The notes below the pieces were generated by a model that saw only the letters and a list, made by a program, of their open reading frames with translations, did not search any database and was not told where the DNA came from. This document shows positions 33,158 through 42,036 of a DNA stretch of 64,000 nucleotides, piece by piece. Each line of letters begins with the position of its first letter. Position 1 is the stretch's first letter. Position numbers and translations under genes: made by a program. The stretch comes from Korobacter sp963758505 (GTDB lineage: Bacteria; Acidobacteriota; Terriglobia; Terriglobales; Acidobacteriaceae): the NCBI GenBank assembly GCA_963758505.1, contig CAVWVJ010000001.1:682001-746000 (forward strand), in the 5' to 3' direction.

Positions 33158-33689
33158 ATTCTCGGTCGAACTCGGTGCCGACGACCCAACCCTGGCCGTT
33201 CCATGGCAGTCGCCGGACGGCAGCATCGCCTATATCGACCTGCGCCAAAATCCCGACCTCATCGACGGATTACCTGAAGTTCACGACTTCCTGGAACTTG
33301 GGGAACTGCTGCACGCGCTGAATGCGCCCATGAGTCAGTACCAGACCGCGAAATGCGATGCCTGGTTCGACAGCTTGATGGATGTGGATGATGAACCCTA
33401 TGAGGCCACAGTGAAATGCGGCGGCTACGTCGACGTTTTTTTCACTGGCGATCTTCAGGCCATGGATTTTCCGGAGCACGAACGCCGGGTGCGCGAGGTC
33501 GTGCAGCGAGTCCATGCGGCTGCAGATTTACGCGCTCGCTCGGAACTTGTCGTGCGCCGCGCCTATTTCGGCGAAGAGCAGGGGTTCTATTGGACCATCT
33601 ACGTTTTTGGCTATGGCAACGATCTTGCCGGTGCCCGCGAAAGCTGGAGGGAAGCGCTCGCCATTCTACGCGGAGCTATGGCGCTCTAA
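33147..33689 (+). CDS. Conserved hypothetical protein, coupled to the YheT gene
   Basis: A 180-aa acidic soluble protein that I do not recognise. Notable blocks: PWQSPDGSIAYIDLRQNPDLIDGLPEVHDF near 20-50 and FFTGDLQAMDFPEHERRVREVVQRVH near 97-122. No signal peptide or membrane segment is present. The ATG lies 11 bp inside the hydrolase gene, indicating translational coupling. Function unknown. Confidence 0.72.
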   Translation: MDAEFSVELGADDPTLAVPWQSPDGSIAYIDLRQNPDLIDGLPEVHDFLELGELLHALNAPMSQYQTAKCDAWFDSLMDVDDEPYEATVKCGGYVDVFFTGDLQAMDFPEHERRVREVVQRVHAAADLRARSELVVRRAYFGEEQGFYWTIYVFGYGNDLAGARESWREALAILRGAMAL

Positions 33690-33699
33690 CTGCGTTGCG

Positions 33700-34992
33700 T
33701 TATCGATGGGGCGGATCGTCCTGGGCAACCGCCGAGGCCGTCTTTAATTTCTCTAGATTTACTTGCAGTCGTGCCCACCGCTTGGGATCTTTCTTCTTGG
33801 CCAGTTCCGCAGGCTTTGCCGCGGAGAAAAACGCAAGAATGTTCTGCCGGAGCTCGGGGTCAATCGCGCTGGGATCTTTCTTGACCAGCATGTCCAACAG
33901 GTCAGCATAGGTTTCGTCGCACAACGAATATTCGCCCGGCTTCGTTGGATTGCCGGTGTCGAGATCCGTCTCCGTGAGACGGAGTTGATTGGCCCTGATT
34001 TGTTGGGCGAGCTGCATGTAGTAGTCGTATGTTCTATTCACACTCTTGAAATAAAGATCTTCCGTCTGTGGCGTGGGATTCTTGTAGGCGAGACCACGGA
34101 ATGGACCCACCTTCGGCATGATCTTCAGTACCATGGCAAGAATGCGCGCGCCGAATCCCGGTTTCTCGTAAGTGTTGCCCCACTCTCTTTCGTAGTCGGC
34201 CCGTTTCAAGCGATAAAGAAATTTCTTACGCTGATAATTCGGAATCTCGGATCGCAATTCTTTTTCGCGCGTCACCACCGCAACTTTGGTCATCTGCGGG
34301 ATGATCTTGCTCACTGATCGCCGGTAGGTACCCAGCGCAAGGTCCTCGTGCTTGATTACGTCCGTCAATTGGAGACTGTAGGTATCCTGGAATGCGCGTT
34401 CGAGTTGCGGCTTCGAGACCTGAAAGCCGATGAAATCGTGATAGCTCTGCGGCGCGTAGCGGCCCTTGGCAACCTGGCTCACGTCGAAGCCGAACTCTAC
34501 TTCCAGGTGTGCCACTTTGTCGTCGGCATAGGTAATCGTCTTTCCATAACGCTGGCGGAGCTTGGGAAACTCAATGCCCACGGCGACGTTGACCGCCGGA
34601 TGTCCGGTGATGTCGGAAGCGTAGTGGGCGAGGGCGCCGAGCGCGAAGGCGTACTGGTCGATCGTGTCCGATTCGTTGATCAGGTTCACCACGAAATCGC
34701 CGGTGCGAACGTAATGCACCAGGTCGCTGAAGGTGTGGCTGCCGAACGGATAGTAGCCGAGGTCCTGGATCACGGCTCCGCCGTAGGCGTAGGCGTGTGC
34801 TTCTTTCAGGTCATCGTCGGTTGCGTCGGGGAAGCGCTCCAGGATGAGCGGCTTGATGCTCTTGTCCCAGGCCAGGTCGACAACTTCTTCATGGGTTAAC
34901 ACGGAATAGGCGCTGGCCGCAGGACAGAGCGCCAGCAGCAGCAAAACACCGCCGAACCTGAATAGGCCGTGCACGATCCGCCTGGGATTCAC
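33700..34992 (-). CDS. Exported zinc-dependent phospholipase C-like protein
   Basis: A 430-aa protein with a signal peptide (ends PAASAYSVLTH). Its motif set is that of the zinc-dependent PLC/S1-P1 nuclease fold (PF00882-like): YSVLTHEEVVDLAWD at the mature N-terminus, IQDLGYYPFGSHTFSD, and GALAHYASDITGHPAVN. A helical C-terminal part follows. Homologues in Acidobacteria are often annotated as zinc-dependent phospholipase C; the substrate is not shown. The start is GTG 34992, whose G-T-G overlaps the stop of the 50-aa membrane protein gene (GTGA), so the two genes are coupled. Confidence 0.85.
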   Translation of the reverse strand: MNPRRIVHGLFRFGGVLLLLALCPAASAYSVLTHEEVVDLAWDKSIKPLILERFPDATDDDLKEAHAYAYGGAVIQDLGYYPFGSHTFSDLVHYVRTGDFVVNLINESDTIDQYAFALGALAHYASDITGHPAVNVAVGIEFPKLRQRYGKTITYADDKVAHLEVEFGFDVSQVAKGRYAPQSYHDFIGFQVSKPQLERAFQDTYSLQLTDVIKHEDLALGTYRRSVSKIIPQMTKVAVVTREKELRSEIPNYQRKKFLYRLKRADYEREWGNTYEKPGFGARILAMVLKIMPKVGPFRGLAYKNPTPQTEDLYFKSVNRTYDYYMQLAQQIRANQLRLTETDLDTGNPTKPGEYSLCDETYADLLDMLVKKDPSAIDPELRQNILAFFSAAKPAELAKKKDPKRWARLQVNLEKLKTASAVAQDDPPHR

Positions 34993-35141
34993 AATGCGGG
35001 ACGCCGCCCGGTAATTAATTGGATCACTAAAACAACCACGGCAATCACGAGCAGAATGTGGATGTAGCCTCCGACGGTGTAGCTGCTGACCACGCCAATC
35101 AACCAGCCGATAAGCAAGATGACGAAGATCGTCCAGAGCAC
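34989..35141 (-). CDS. lmo0937-family small membrane protein (50 aa)
   Basis: A 50-codon ORF, too short for many gene finders. It reads (V/M)LWTIFVILLIGWLIGVVSS then YTVGGYIHILL..QLITGRRPAL. The order LWTIFVILL..GGYIH.LLVIAVVV..I is the signature of lmo0937-family small membrane proteins, with two membrane segments and a basic end. An AGGAG lies 8 bases before the GTG at 35141. Its TGA overlaps the GTG of the phospholipase-like gene. Function unknown; the family is often stress-linked. Confidence 0.85.
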   Translation of the reverse strand: MLWTIFVILLIGWLIGVVSSYTVGGYIHILLVIAVVVLVIQLITGRRPAL

Positions 35142-35269
35142 CGTCTTATCTCCTGTTCAGAGGATTAAGGTGCCAAAGGAGAATCTTTGGTTGTATCCGC
35201 GGCGCGGGAGTCTCTTGTGGCTTATGCGAAAAAGGGAAGAGCCGGGGGACCGCTCTTCCCGTCCCGTAC

Positions 35270-35758
35270 CTATGCCAATGCCGAGAGCAGCGACGTTCCG
35301 GCCGTCAGGCTGGTGAGGCCAGCACTGCCGTAGGCCGAAGCCGCCGCGGTCGCTGTGTTCGTTAAAAGGTTGAGCAGGCTGGTCGCGCTGGAACTGTTGG
35401 AGTCGCTCGAATCCGCCGGATTTGCTCCATGATGATGATGTCCGTGTGCCGCGTGTGCCTGTTGCATGGACCGCTGGATCTGCGTGTAATCCCCTTGCGC
35501 CGCCGATACATTTCCCGACTGCAAGTCCTGCCCGAGCTGTTGAAACTGCTGGGCGAGTGAACTCTGCGTCGAGCTGGTTGTCGAGGTCTGCGTGCTGGGC
35601 GAAAGCGACTTGGTCAGCGTCGCGAAATCCTGCTGCGCCGCCGCCACATTGCCCGACTGCAAATCCTGGCCGAGCTGCTGAAATTCGGCTTGCCGCTGCA
35701 CCCGGGCATTCGCCAATTGTGTCTGGTATGGACTGCTTGTAATCGCGCCGATGTTCAA
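35270..35758 (-). CDS. Repeat-containing Gln/Ser-rich hypothetical protein
   Basis: A 162-aa protein with two copies of a block FQQLGQDLQSGNV-x-AAQ-x-D (about residues 26-45 and 71-90). A Ser/Thr-rich spacer separates them, and a HAAHGHHHHGA cluster and Ala/Ser-rich C-terminus follow. No signal peptide was found. The start is TTG 35758, 5 bases after AGGAGG, an excellent ribosome site. Repeats of this type (helical, resembling structural or adhesion linkers) occur in Acidobacteria, but I know no function. Confidence 0.7.
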   Translation of the reverse strand: MNIGAITSSPYQTQLANARVQRQAEFQQLGQDLQSGNVAAAQQDFATLTKSLSPSTQTSTTSSTQSSLAQQFQQLGQDLQSGNVSAAQGDYTQIQRSMQQAHAAHGHHHHGANPADSSDSNSSSATSLLNLLTNTATAAASAYGSAGLTSLTAGTSLLSALA

Positions 35759-36096
35759 TCTGTCCTCCTTCGCGACTGTTTACTGTGTGCATAAGCAGCT
35801 CTGGCTCCAAACTTGGTTAGAAAGTGTGAGGGGACGGAAGCCGCCACCTCCGCCGAAAGAAATTCGAAACATTAAAGAAGCCTCATCTCCCCAGCAGACG
35901 CGCAACGGTCTTCCCGGAAATATTCGCGTCCGAACCATCGAAGTAATTCTGACTCTTATGACGGAAGTTTTCGAAATTCCTGTTGCGGCCCTGCTCCCGC
36001 TGGCGTCAAATAATCGTGTCGGCGGACCTTTTGCAATCGATGTTGCGTCCGCGGCACGCACCGGCATTTGAGCCGTGAGAAGTCAGGAGGGGAGCA
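35759..36096. other. Intergenic region before hpf
   Basis: These 338 bases lie between the divergent repeat-protein gene and hpf. An open frame on the plus strand (35751-36071) has odd composition and no convincing homology; I do not call it. CAGGAGGGGAGC before 36097 is the hpf ribosome site. No clear promoter boxes were found. Confidence 0.3.
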
Positions 36097-36690
36097 ATGA
36101 ACGTAGAAGTCATTGGCAGACAGTACAGCATCACTCCCACCGTCCGGAAAGAGGTGGAGACTGGACTCGAGAAGCTCACCAAGATCCTGGGCGACAGTTT
36201 CAAGAGCAAGGTAATCCTCTCTGTCGAGAAGCACCGTAATCTTGCCGAAATTACCATCAAGCGACGCGCCCACGATCTCGTGGGATTGGGAGAATCGACC
36301 GACATGCGGGCCGCCATCGGCGAGGCGCTCGACCATATCGAGAAACAGGCGATCAAACACAACGGCCGCCGCCGCAATATCAAGCGCAAGGGCAAAGCGG
36401 ATTGGAAAGAGAACGGGGAAGAGCAGGCGCTCACCATCGCCGTCGGCTCCAATGCCACCACCGCCGTTCCCGTCGTCGTGCACCGCTTTCCCTCCGTGAC
36501 GCGCACGACCGAAGCCCATCTCACGCGCTCGCAGGATGCTGTCGCCCTGCGCCCCATGACCGTGGAAGAAGCGGTGAAAGAATGCGAGTTTCGCGATCGC
36601 GATGTATTCGTCTTTCGTGACAAGAAAGGCAGAGTCAATGTTCTGCATCGCCGCAAGGATGGCAAAATCGAATTGATCGAAGCGCCTTAA
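36097..36690 (+). CDS. hpf: Long ribosome hibernation promoting factor
   Basis: A 197-aa protein. The N-terminal S30AE domain (about 1-95) starts MNVEVIGRQYSITPTVRKEVE and has conserved basic residues (KVILSVEKHRNLAEITIKRR). A charged linker (about 96-130) and a C-terminal dimerisation domain (about 135-195: PMTVEEAVKECEFRDRDVFVFRD..VNVLHRRKDGKIELIE) follow. Long HPF forms 100S ribosome dimers in stationary phase. ATG 36097 has a good ribosome site (GGAGGGG). A terminator follows (36717-36740). Confidence 0.95.
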   Translation: MNVEVIGRQYSITPTVRKEVETGLEKLTKILGDSFKSKVILSVEKHRNLAEITIKRRAHDLVGLGESTDMRAAIGEALDHIEKQAIKHNGRRRNIKRKGKADWKENGEEQALTIAVGSNATTAVPVVVHRFPSVTRTTEAHLTRSQDAVALRPMTVEEAVKECEFRDRDVFVFRDKKGRVNVLHRRKDGKIELIEAP

Positions 36691-36716
36691 ACGCTCGACC
36701 AGAAGATGTCGAACGA

Positions 36717-36740
36717 GGGGCACGGAACGGTGCCCCTTTT
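36717..36740 (+). terminator. Rho-independent terminator of hpf
   Basis: GGGGCAC (36717-36723) pairs perfectly with GTGCCCC (36730-36736) over a 6-base loop and is followed by TTTT. Confidence 0.8.
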
Positions 36741-36767
36741 GCTTGCCCAGCGAGAGGTAAAACCACT

Positions 36768-37280
36768 TTGCAGCCTGATTCGCAGCCCGAACCCTGGCTT
36801 CGCGGAACGTTGACCGAAGTCTCTGCCGTGCCTCGCGCGGTTTTGCACGCGCTCGAGCTGGCGAAGGAAGACCTGCACCGTTGGTGTTTCGCGCTAAGCG
36901 ATCCGCAATTGAACGCCCGTCCCGCCAACCTCCCGTCAGTTGCGTTTCATCTCCGGCACATCGCGCGCAGCGTGGATCGTCTATTGACCTATGCGGAAGG
37001 GAAGGCGCTGACCGATGCCCAGCTTCAGCGGCTCGGCACCGAAGCCGATCCGGATGCCACTCACGCCGAACTCTTCCGCGAATTGGACGCAGCTCTTGCA
37101 GAAGCCTCCGCACGGGTTTCGGCATGCAACGTTGCGGAGCTCGAGCAGCCCCGCACGGTCGGGAAGAAGCATTTGCCCACGACCTTGGGCGGCCTGCTTG
37201 TCCATATTGCCGAGCACACTCAGCGTCACGTCGGACAGGCGATTACGACCGCAAAAATCGCTGCCACCCAGTCGCGCTAA
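36768..37280 (+). CDS. DinB-superfamily protein
   Basis: A 170-aa four-helix-bundle protein. Three His typical of DinB metal sites can be placed: HLRHIARS (about 64-67) and HIAEHTQRHVGQ (about 148-156). DinB/YfiT-like proteins are metal-dependent enzymes of largely unknown substrate, some thiol transferases. The start is TTG 36768, 10 bases after GAGAGG. Composition is usual. It sits between hpf and the pdh operon with no sign of co-regulation. Confidence 0.8.
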   Translation: MQPDSQPEPWLRGTLTEVSAVPRAVLHALELAKEDLHRWCFALSDPQLNARPANLPSVAFHLRHIARSVDRLLTYAEGKALTDAQLQRLGTEADPDATHAELFRELDAALAEASARVSACNVAELEQPRTVGKKHLPTTLGGLLVHIAEHTQRHVGQAITTAKIAATQSR

Positions 37281-37392
37281 CCGCTTCGCCGCTGCGCCAA
37301 AGCGCAAGAGCCCTTGTCACAGCCCTGTGTAACACGAATCCTTGAAAAACATTTACTATGTCAATGACGACAAATAGAAGGAATTGCCGCGG

Positions 37393-40074
37393 ATGAATCC
37401 TGTTAATCCAGACACGATCGATGTTACTTCCCTTGAAGTTTTAGAGAATCGCGAATGGCTTGAGTCGCTCGAGTACGTGCTGCAGACCGGCGGCCCCGAG
37501 CGCGTCGGACGCCTGATCCAGCAGCTCCAGTTGCAGTGTGAGCGCGCCGGCGTCAAATTGCCATTCACTGCGACCACGCCTTACGAGAACACCATTCCTG
37601 CCGACCGCCAGCCGCCGTTTCCGGGTAGCCAGGAGATGGAGCGCCGCATCAAGAGCCTGATCCGTTGGAATGCTCTGGCGATGGTGATGCGCGCCAACAA
37701 GGTGGAAGAGGGAATCGGCGGCCACATCTCGACCTACGCCTCCGCCGCCACCCTCTACGAGGTCGGCTTCAATCACTTTTTCCGCGCTGCCACCGAAGAC
37801 GGCGACCGCGATATCGTTTACTTCCAGGGACACTCGGCTCCCGGCATTTACGCCCGCGCCTTTCTGGAAGGTCGTCTCCCGATAGAGAAGCTGGAAAACT
37901 TCCGCCGCGAGCTCAAGCCGGGGGGAGGCCTCTCGTCGTACCCGCACCCGTGGCTGATGCCGGATTTCTGGGAGTTCCCCACTGTCTCCATGGGACTCGG
38001 CCCGATCATGGCGATCTACCAGGCTCGCTTCAATAAGTATCTCGAGAACCGCGGCCTCAAGACCGCCACCAGCGGCAAGGTCTGGGCGTTTCTTGGCGAC
38101 GGTGAAACCGACGAGCCGGAATCGCTCGGCGCCATCTCTCTCGCCTCGCGCGAGCGTCTCGATAACCTGATCTTCGTCATCAACTGCAACCTGCAGCGCC
38201 TGGACGGCCCGGTTCGCGGCAACTTCAAAATCATCCAGGAGCTCGAAGCCAATTTCCGCGGCGCCGGATGGAACGTCATCAAGGTCATCTGGGGCGGTGA
38301 CTGGGACCACCTGATCGAGAAAGATGTCGATGGACTCCTGGTGAAGCGCATGGGCGAGATTACTGACGGACAGTTCCAAAAATATGCCGTCGAGTCCGGC
38401 AGCTATTTCCGCCAGAACTTCTTCGGCTCGGACCCGCGTCTGCTCAAGATGGTCGAGCATCTCTCCGACGAGCAACTCGAGCACCTGCGGCTCGGCGGAC
38501 ACGATCCCATCAAGGTTCATGCCGCCTACAAGGAAGCCGTCGAGCACAAGGGATCGCCAACGGTCATCCTCGCCAAGACGATCAAGGGCTACGGCCTTGG
38601 TGAAAGCGGAGAAGGCAAGAACATCACCCACCAGCAGAAGAAGCTGAACGAAGAAGAACTCAAAATCTTCCGCTCGCGATTCGGGATCCCTGTCGCGGAT
38701 AAGGACCTCGCTAAGGCGCCGTTCTACCGGCCCGGCGATGACAGCCCCGAGGTGAAGTATTTGCAGGAGCGCCGCAAGCAACTCGGCGGCTACATGCCTG
38801 CCCGCAAAGTACGCGCCGAGGCCTTGCCCGCGCCCAAAGAAGATCTCTTCGAAGAGTTTTACAAAGGCACCGAAGGCCGCAAGGCGTCAAGCACCATGGT
38901 CTTCGTGCGTATGCTGGGCAAGATGCTGCGCGACCCGGAGCTCGGCAAATATGTCGTGCCCATCGTTCCCGACGAAGCTCGCACCTTCGGCATGGAGGCG
39001 CTCTTCCGCCAGGTCGGCATTTACTCCAGCGTTGGACAGCTCTACGAGCCGGTGGACATGGACACCCTGCTTTATTACAAGGAATCGAAAGACGGGCAGA
39101 TTCTCGAAGAAGGCATCACGGAAGCGGGTTCGATGTCGTCGTTCATCGCCGCGGGGACGGCGTACTCGACCCACGGTATTCCGACAATACCGTTTTTCAT
39201 TTACTACTCGATGTTCGGGTTCCAGCGCATCGGCGACCTCGTCTGGTGCGCCGGCGACATGCGTTGCAGGGGATTCATGCTCGGCGGCACCAGCGGACGC
39301 ACCACCCTTGCCGGGGAAGGATTGCAGCACCAGGACGGCAACAGCCACCTGCTGGCCTACCCGGTGCCAAACTGCGTGGCTTACGATCCTGCCTTCGCCT
39401 TCGAACTGGCGGTCATTATCCAGGACGGCTTGAAGCGCATGTACACGGATGGCGAAAGCATCTTCTACTACATCACGGTGATGAATGAGCCGGTAGAGAT
39501 GCCGCACATGCCCGAGGGCTCGCGCGCAGGCATTTTGCGGGGCATGTATCGCTTCAAAAAGTCGGAACACAACTCGAAACTCCGCGCCAATCTCTTCGGC
39601 TCCGGCACAATCATGCAAGAGGTGATCAAAGCCGCCGAGATCCTGGAATCAAAGTACGACGTGGCGAGCGACATCTGGAGCATTACCAGCTACAAGGAAC
39701 TCTACAAAGACGGGAACGCGGTTGAACGCTGGAACATGCTGCATCCCGGGGAGACGCCCAGGGTTCCATACATTTCCGAGAGCCTGAAGGATGCCCAGGG
39801 CGTTTTCGTCGCGGCCTCGGATTATGTTAAGGCGCTGCCGGAATCGATTTCACAGTGGTTCCCGCGTCCGCTGATGGCGCTTGGTACGGATGGTTTTGGC
39901 CGAAGCGAGGGTCGTGCGTCGTTGCGCGACTTCTTCGAGGTCGATGCCAAGCACATCGTCGTAGCCACCCTCACGGCCCTCATGCGCGAGGGCAAGGTCA
40001 AATCCGATGCTGTCCAGCGCGCGATCAAGGACCTTGGCGTGGACGCCAACAAGCCGAACCCGACGACCGTTTAG
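37393..40074 (+). CDS. aceE: Pyruvate dehydrogenase E1 component (homodimeric type)
   Basis: An 893-aa thiamine-diphosphate enzyme that decarboxylates pyruvate and hands the acetyl group to E2. The N-terminal SLEYVLQTGGPERVGRL is AceE-like. The ThDP motif GDGETDEPESLGAI..INCNLQRLDGPVRGN is present. The middle and C-terminal transketolase domains show VPIVPDEARTFGMEALFRQVGIYSSVGQLYEPVD and a final ATLTALMREGKVK. ATG 37393 follows AGAAGGAA by 8 bases. aceF begins 12 bp after the stop and lpd follows, making one operon. AceE homodimers are typical of proteobacterial PDH; this type occurs in Acidobacteria too. Confidence 0.97.
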   Translation: MNPVNPDTIDVTSLEVLENREWLESLEYVLQTGGPERVGRLIQQLQLQCERAGVKLPFTATTPYENTIPADRQPPFPGSQEMERRIKSLIRWNALAMVMRANKVEEGIGGHISTYASAATLYEVGFNHFFRAATEDGDRDIVYFQGHSAPGIYARAFLEGRLPIEKLENFRRELKPGGGLSSYPHPWLMPDFWEFPTVSMGLGPIMAIYQARFNKYLENRGLKTATSGKVWAFLGDGETDEPESLGAISLASRERLDNLIFVINCNLQRLDGPVRGNFKIIQELEANFRGAGWNVIKVIWGGDWDHLIEKDVDGLLVKRMGEITDGQFQKYAVESGSYFRQNFFGSDPRLLKMVEHLSDEQLEHLRLGGHDPIKVHAAYKEAVEHKGSPTVILAKTIKGYGLGESGEGKNITHQQKKLNEEELKIFRSRFGIPVADKDLAKAPFYRPGDDSPEVKYLQERRKQLGGYMPARKVRAEALPAPKEDLFEEFYKGTEGRKASSTMVFVRMLGKMLRDPELGKYVVPIVPDEARTFGMEALFRQVGIYSSVGQLYEPVDMDTLLYYKESKDGQILEEGITEAGSMSSFIAAGTAYSTHGIPTIPFFIYYSMFGFQRIGDLVWCAGDMRCRGFMLGGTSGRTTLAGEGLQHQDGNSHLLAYPVPNCVAYDPAFAFELAVIIQDGLKRMYTDGESIFYYITVMNEPVEMPHMPEGSRAGILRGMYRFKKSEHNSKLRANLFGSGTIMQEVIKAAEILESKYDVASDIWSITSYKELYKDGNAVERWNMLHPGETPRVPYISESLKDAQGVFVAASDYVKALPESISQWFPRPLMALGTDGFGRSEGRASLRDFFEVDAKHIVVATLTALMREGKVKSDAVQRAIKDLGVDANKPNPTTV

Positions 40075-40086
40075 AAAGGATTGTTT

Positions 40087-41910
40087 GTGGCACAGGAATT
40101 TAAACTCCCCGAACTGGGTGAGAACGTAGCCAGCGGCGACCTGGTCCGCGTGATGGTGAAGCCCGGCGACACTGTCAAGGAAGGCCAGGCCGTGATTGAG
40201 CTGGAAACCGATAAGGCCGTCATTGAAGTGCCGTCCAGCGTCAACGGCAAGGTGCAGGAAGTCAAAGTCGAACAGGGCCAGAAGCTCAAAGTCGGCACCA
40301 CCATCTTCACGTACGGTGATGGCGACGGGAACGGCGCGCAACCCACGGCCCCCGCGAAAAAAGAAGACAAGCCCAAAGTCGAAGCCAAGACCGAACCGGC
40401 GAAACAAGCCGAGCAAAATGTGAGTGCAGCACCTTCCTCCGCCGAATCGGCTAAGAATGTGGGTGCCCCACCCTTGTCGGAAGGACAGGGTGGGCCGCAA
40501 GGTAGTTCGCAGATCCTCGAATTCAAACTCCCCGAACTCGGCGAGAACGTAAAATCGGGCCAATTGGTCCGCATCCTCGCCAACGAAGGCGCGAAGGTTA
40601 CCGAGGGACAACCGGTTCTCGAACTCGAAACCGACAAGGCGGTCATCGAAGTCCCCGCTACCTTCACCGGAACGATCAAAGAAGTTCATGTGAAGGAAGG
40701 CGACAAGATCGATGTCGGGCAGCTGATCTTCGTGGTGCAGAGTTCGAGCGCAGGAGCAGCGGCACCGCAACAAGCCTCGGAACCGGCAGCACAACAAGCG
40801 CCCTCACAGCAGCCTTCCCCTGAGAAGGCGCCCATTGCGAAATCGGAGACTCGCGACTTCGAACTTTCCGGACAGCAACTGGCGCGTTTGCAATTCGAAC
40901 TCGCCCTGCGTTCCGAGGGAAAGACCGAGCGCGAAGCGCACCCTCCTGACGTTCGTGACTTCAGCGGGGCGGTGCATCTCACGCCGCTTACTCCCGGGCG
41001 CCCCACCGTTGCGGCATCGCCGACGGTTCGCCGCCTCGCCCGCGAGATTGGCATCGATATCGTTCAGGTAAAGGGAACTGGGCCAGGCGGACGCATCAGC
41101 GAAGGCGATGTGAAGGTCTTCGCCAAGCAACTGATCGTGCGCTTGCAGCACGAAGCTGCCACAGCGAAGACGGCTCCAAAGGTCGTTCTCCCCGATTTCA
41201 GCAAGTGGGGAACGATCGAGAAAGAGCAGATGCGCAGCATCCGGCGCAAGACCGCCGAACATCTCTCGCAGGCCTGGAACATCGTTCCGCATGTCACGCA
41301 GAACGATAAAGCGGACATCACCGAACTGGAGAAGCTGCGCGAGAAGTTTGCCAAGCAGGCCGAAGAAGCGGGCGGGAAGCTAACTGTCACCGCCATTGCA
41401 TTGAAGGTCATCGCGGCGGCAATGAAGAAATTCCCGAAGTTCAACTCTTCGATCGATGTCGATCGCGAGGAGATCATCTACAAAAAGTACGTGCATATCG
41501 GCGTCGCCGTCGATACGCCCGCCGGGCTGCTCGTGCCTGTCATCCGCAACGTGGACCAGAAAAACGTTTACCAGATCGCGTCCGAGCTGAATGACCTTTC
41601 GAAGCGAGCGCGCGAGCGCAAGCTCAAGCCCGAGGAGATGGAAGGCGGCACCTTCACCATCACCAACCTCGGAGGCATTGGTGGTGTTTCGTTCACGCCG
41701 ATCGTGAATTATCCAGAGGTTGCAATCCTCGGCATGTCGCGTTCGCGCACCGAGCCCTGCTGGGTGAACGATCACTTCGAGCCGCGCACCATGCTTCCGC
41801 TTTCGCTCTCCTACGATCACCGCATCATCGATGGCGCCGACGCTGCGCGCTACTTGCGTTGGGTCGCCGAAGCCCTCGAACAACCGGTGCTGTTGCTGTT
41901 GCAAGGCTGA
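40087..41910 (+). CDS. aceF: Dihydrolipoamide acetyltransferase E2 with two lipoyl domains
   Basis: A 607-aa E2 core. Lipoyl domain 1 (about 1-80) has the modified K43 in LELETDKAVIEV. Lipoyl domain 2 (about 145-220) has the same motif. The E1/E3-binding domain (about 300-345) reads RPTVAASPTVRRLAREIGIDI..VKGTGPGGRISEGDV. The catalytic domain ends with SYDHRIIDGADAAR (H578, D582). The GTG start at 40087 is 7 bases after AAAGGA. The linker between lipoyl domains (about 80-140) contains the translated extragenic repeat at 40456-40503, giving NVGAPPLSEGQGGPQ in place of typical Ala/Pro/Lys-rich linker. The operon follows aceE. Confidence 0.96.
   Translation: MAQEFKLPELGENVASGDLVRVMVKPGDTVKEGQAVIELETDKAVIEVPSSVNGKVQEVKVEQGQKLKVGTTIFTYGDGDGNGAQPTAPAKKEDKPKVEAKTEPAKQAEQNVSAAPSSAESAKNVGAPPLSEGQGGPQGSSQILEFKLPELGENVKSGQLVRILANEGAKVTEGQPVLELETDKAVIEVPATFTGTIKEVHVKEGDKIDVGQLIFVVQSSSAGAAAPQQASEPAAQQAPSQQPSPEKAPIAKSETRDFELSGQQLARLQFELALRSEGKTEREAHPPDVRDFSGAVHLTPLTPGRPTVAASPTVRRLAREIGIDIVQVKGTGPGGRISEGDVKVFAKQLIVRLQHEAATAKTAPKVVLPDFSKWGTIEKEQMRSIRRKTAEHLSQAWNIVPHVTQNDKADITELEKLREKFAKQAEEAGGKLTVTAIALKVIAAAMKKFPKFNSSIDVDREEIIYKKYVHIGVAVDTPAGLLVPVIRNVDQKNVYQIASELNDLSKRARERKLKPEEMEGGTFTITNLGGIGGVSFTPIVNYPEVAILGMSRSRTEPCWVNDHFEPRTMLPLSLSYDHRIIDGADAARYLRWVAEALEQPVLLLLQG
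40456..40503. repeat. Extragenic palindromic repeat inside aceF, in frame
   Basis: AATGTGGGTGCCCCACCCTT and following bases match the repeat seen at 7041-7161 and 45839-45887. Its core CCCACCC-TTGTC-5-GACAGGGTGGG (40467-40494) can form a hairpin with one bulged base. It lies between the two lipoyl domains and is read through as coding sequence. The element is intergenic elsewhere, so this is a probable insertion tolerated by a flexible linker. Confidence 0.8.
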
Positions 41911-42036
41911 GAAAGTCCGCGAACCACCGGCGTTGCTGTTGCAACGTAGAACAGAGCCCGCAACCCGGGCGCAAGTTGATCGCCCAGCGGTAAACGCTGG
42001 TGCGTCTAACCGCAAGAGACAGCCCCTGAGGTGAGA

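Noticed and set aside
35751..36071. 106-codon plus-strand frame before hpf
   Set aside because: Composition is unlike the surrounding genes and it has no ribosome site or recognised motif.
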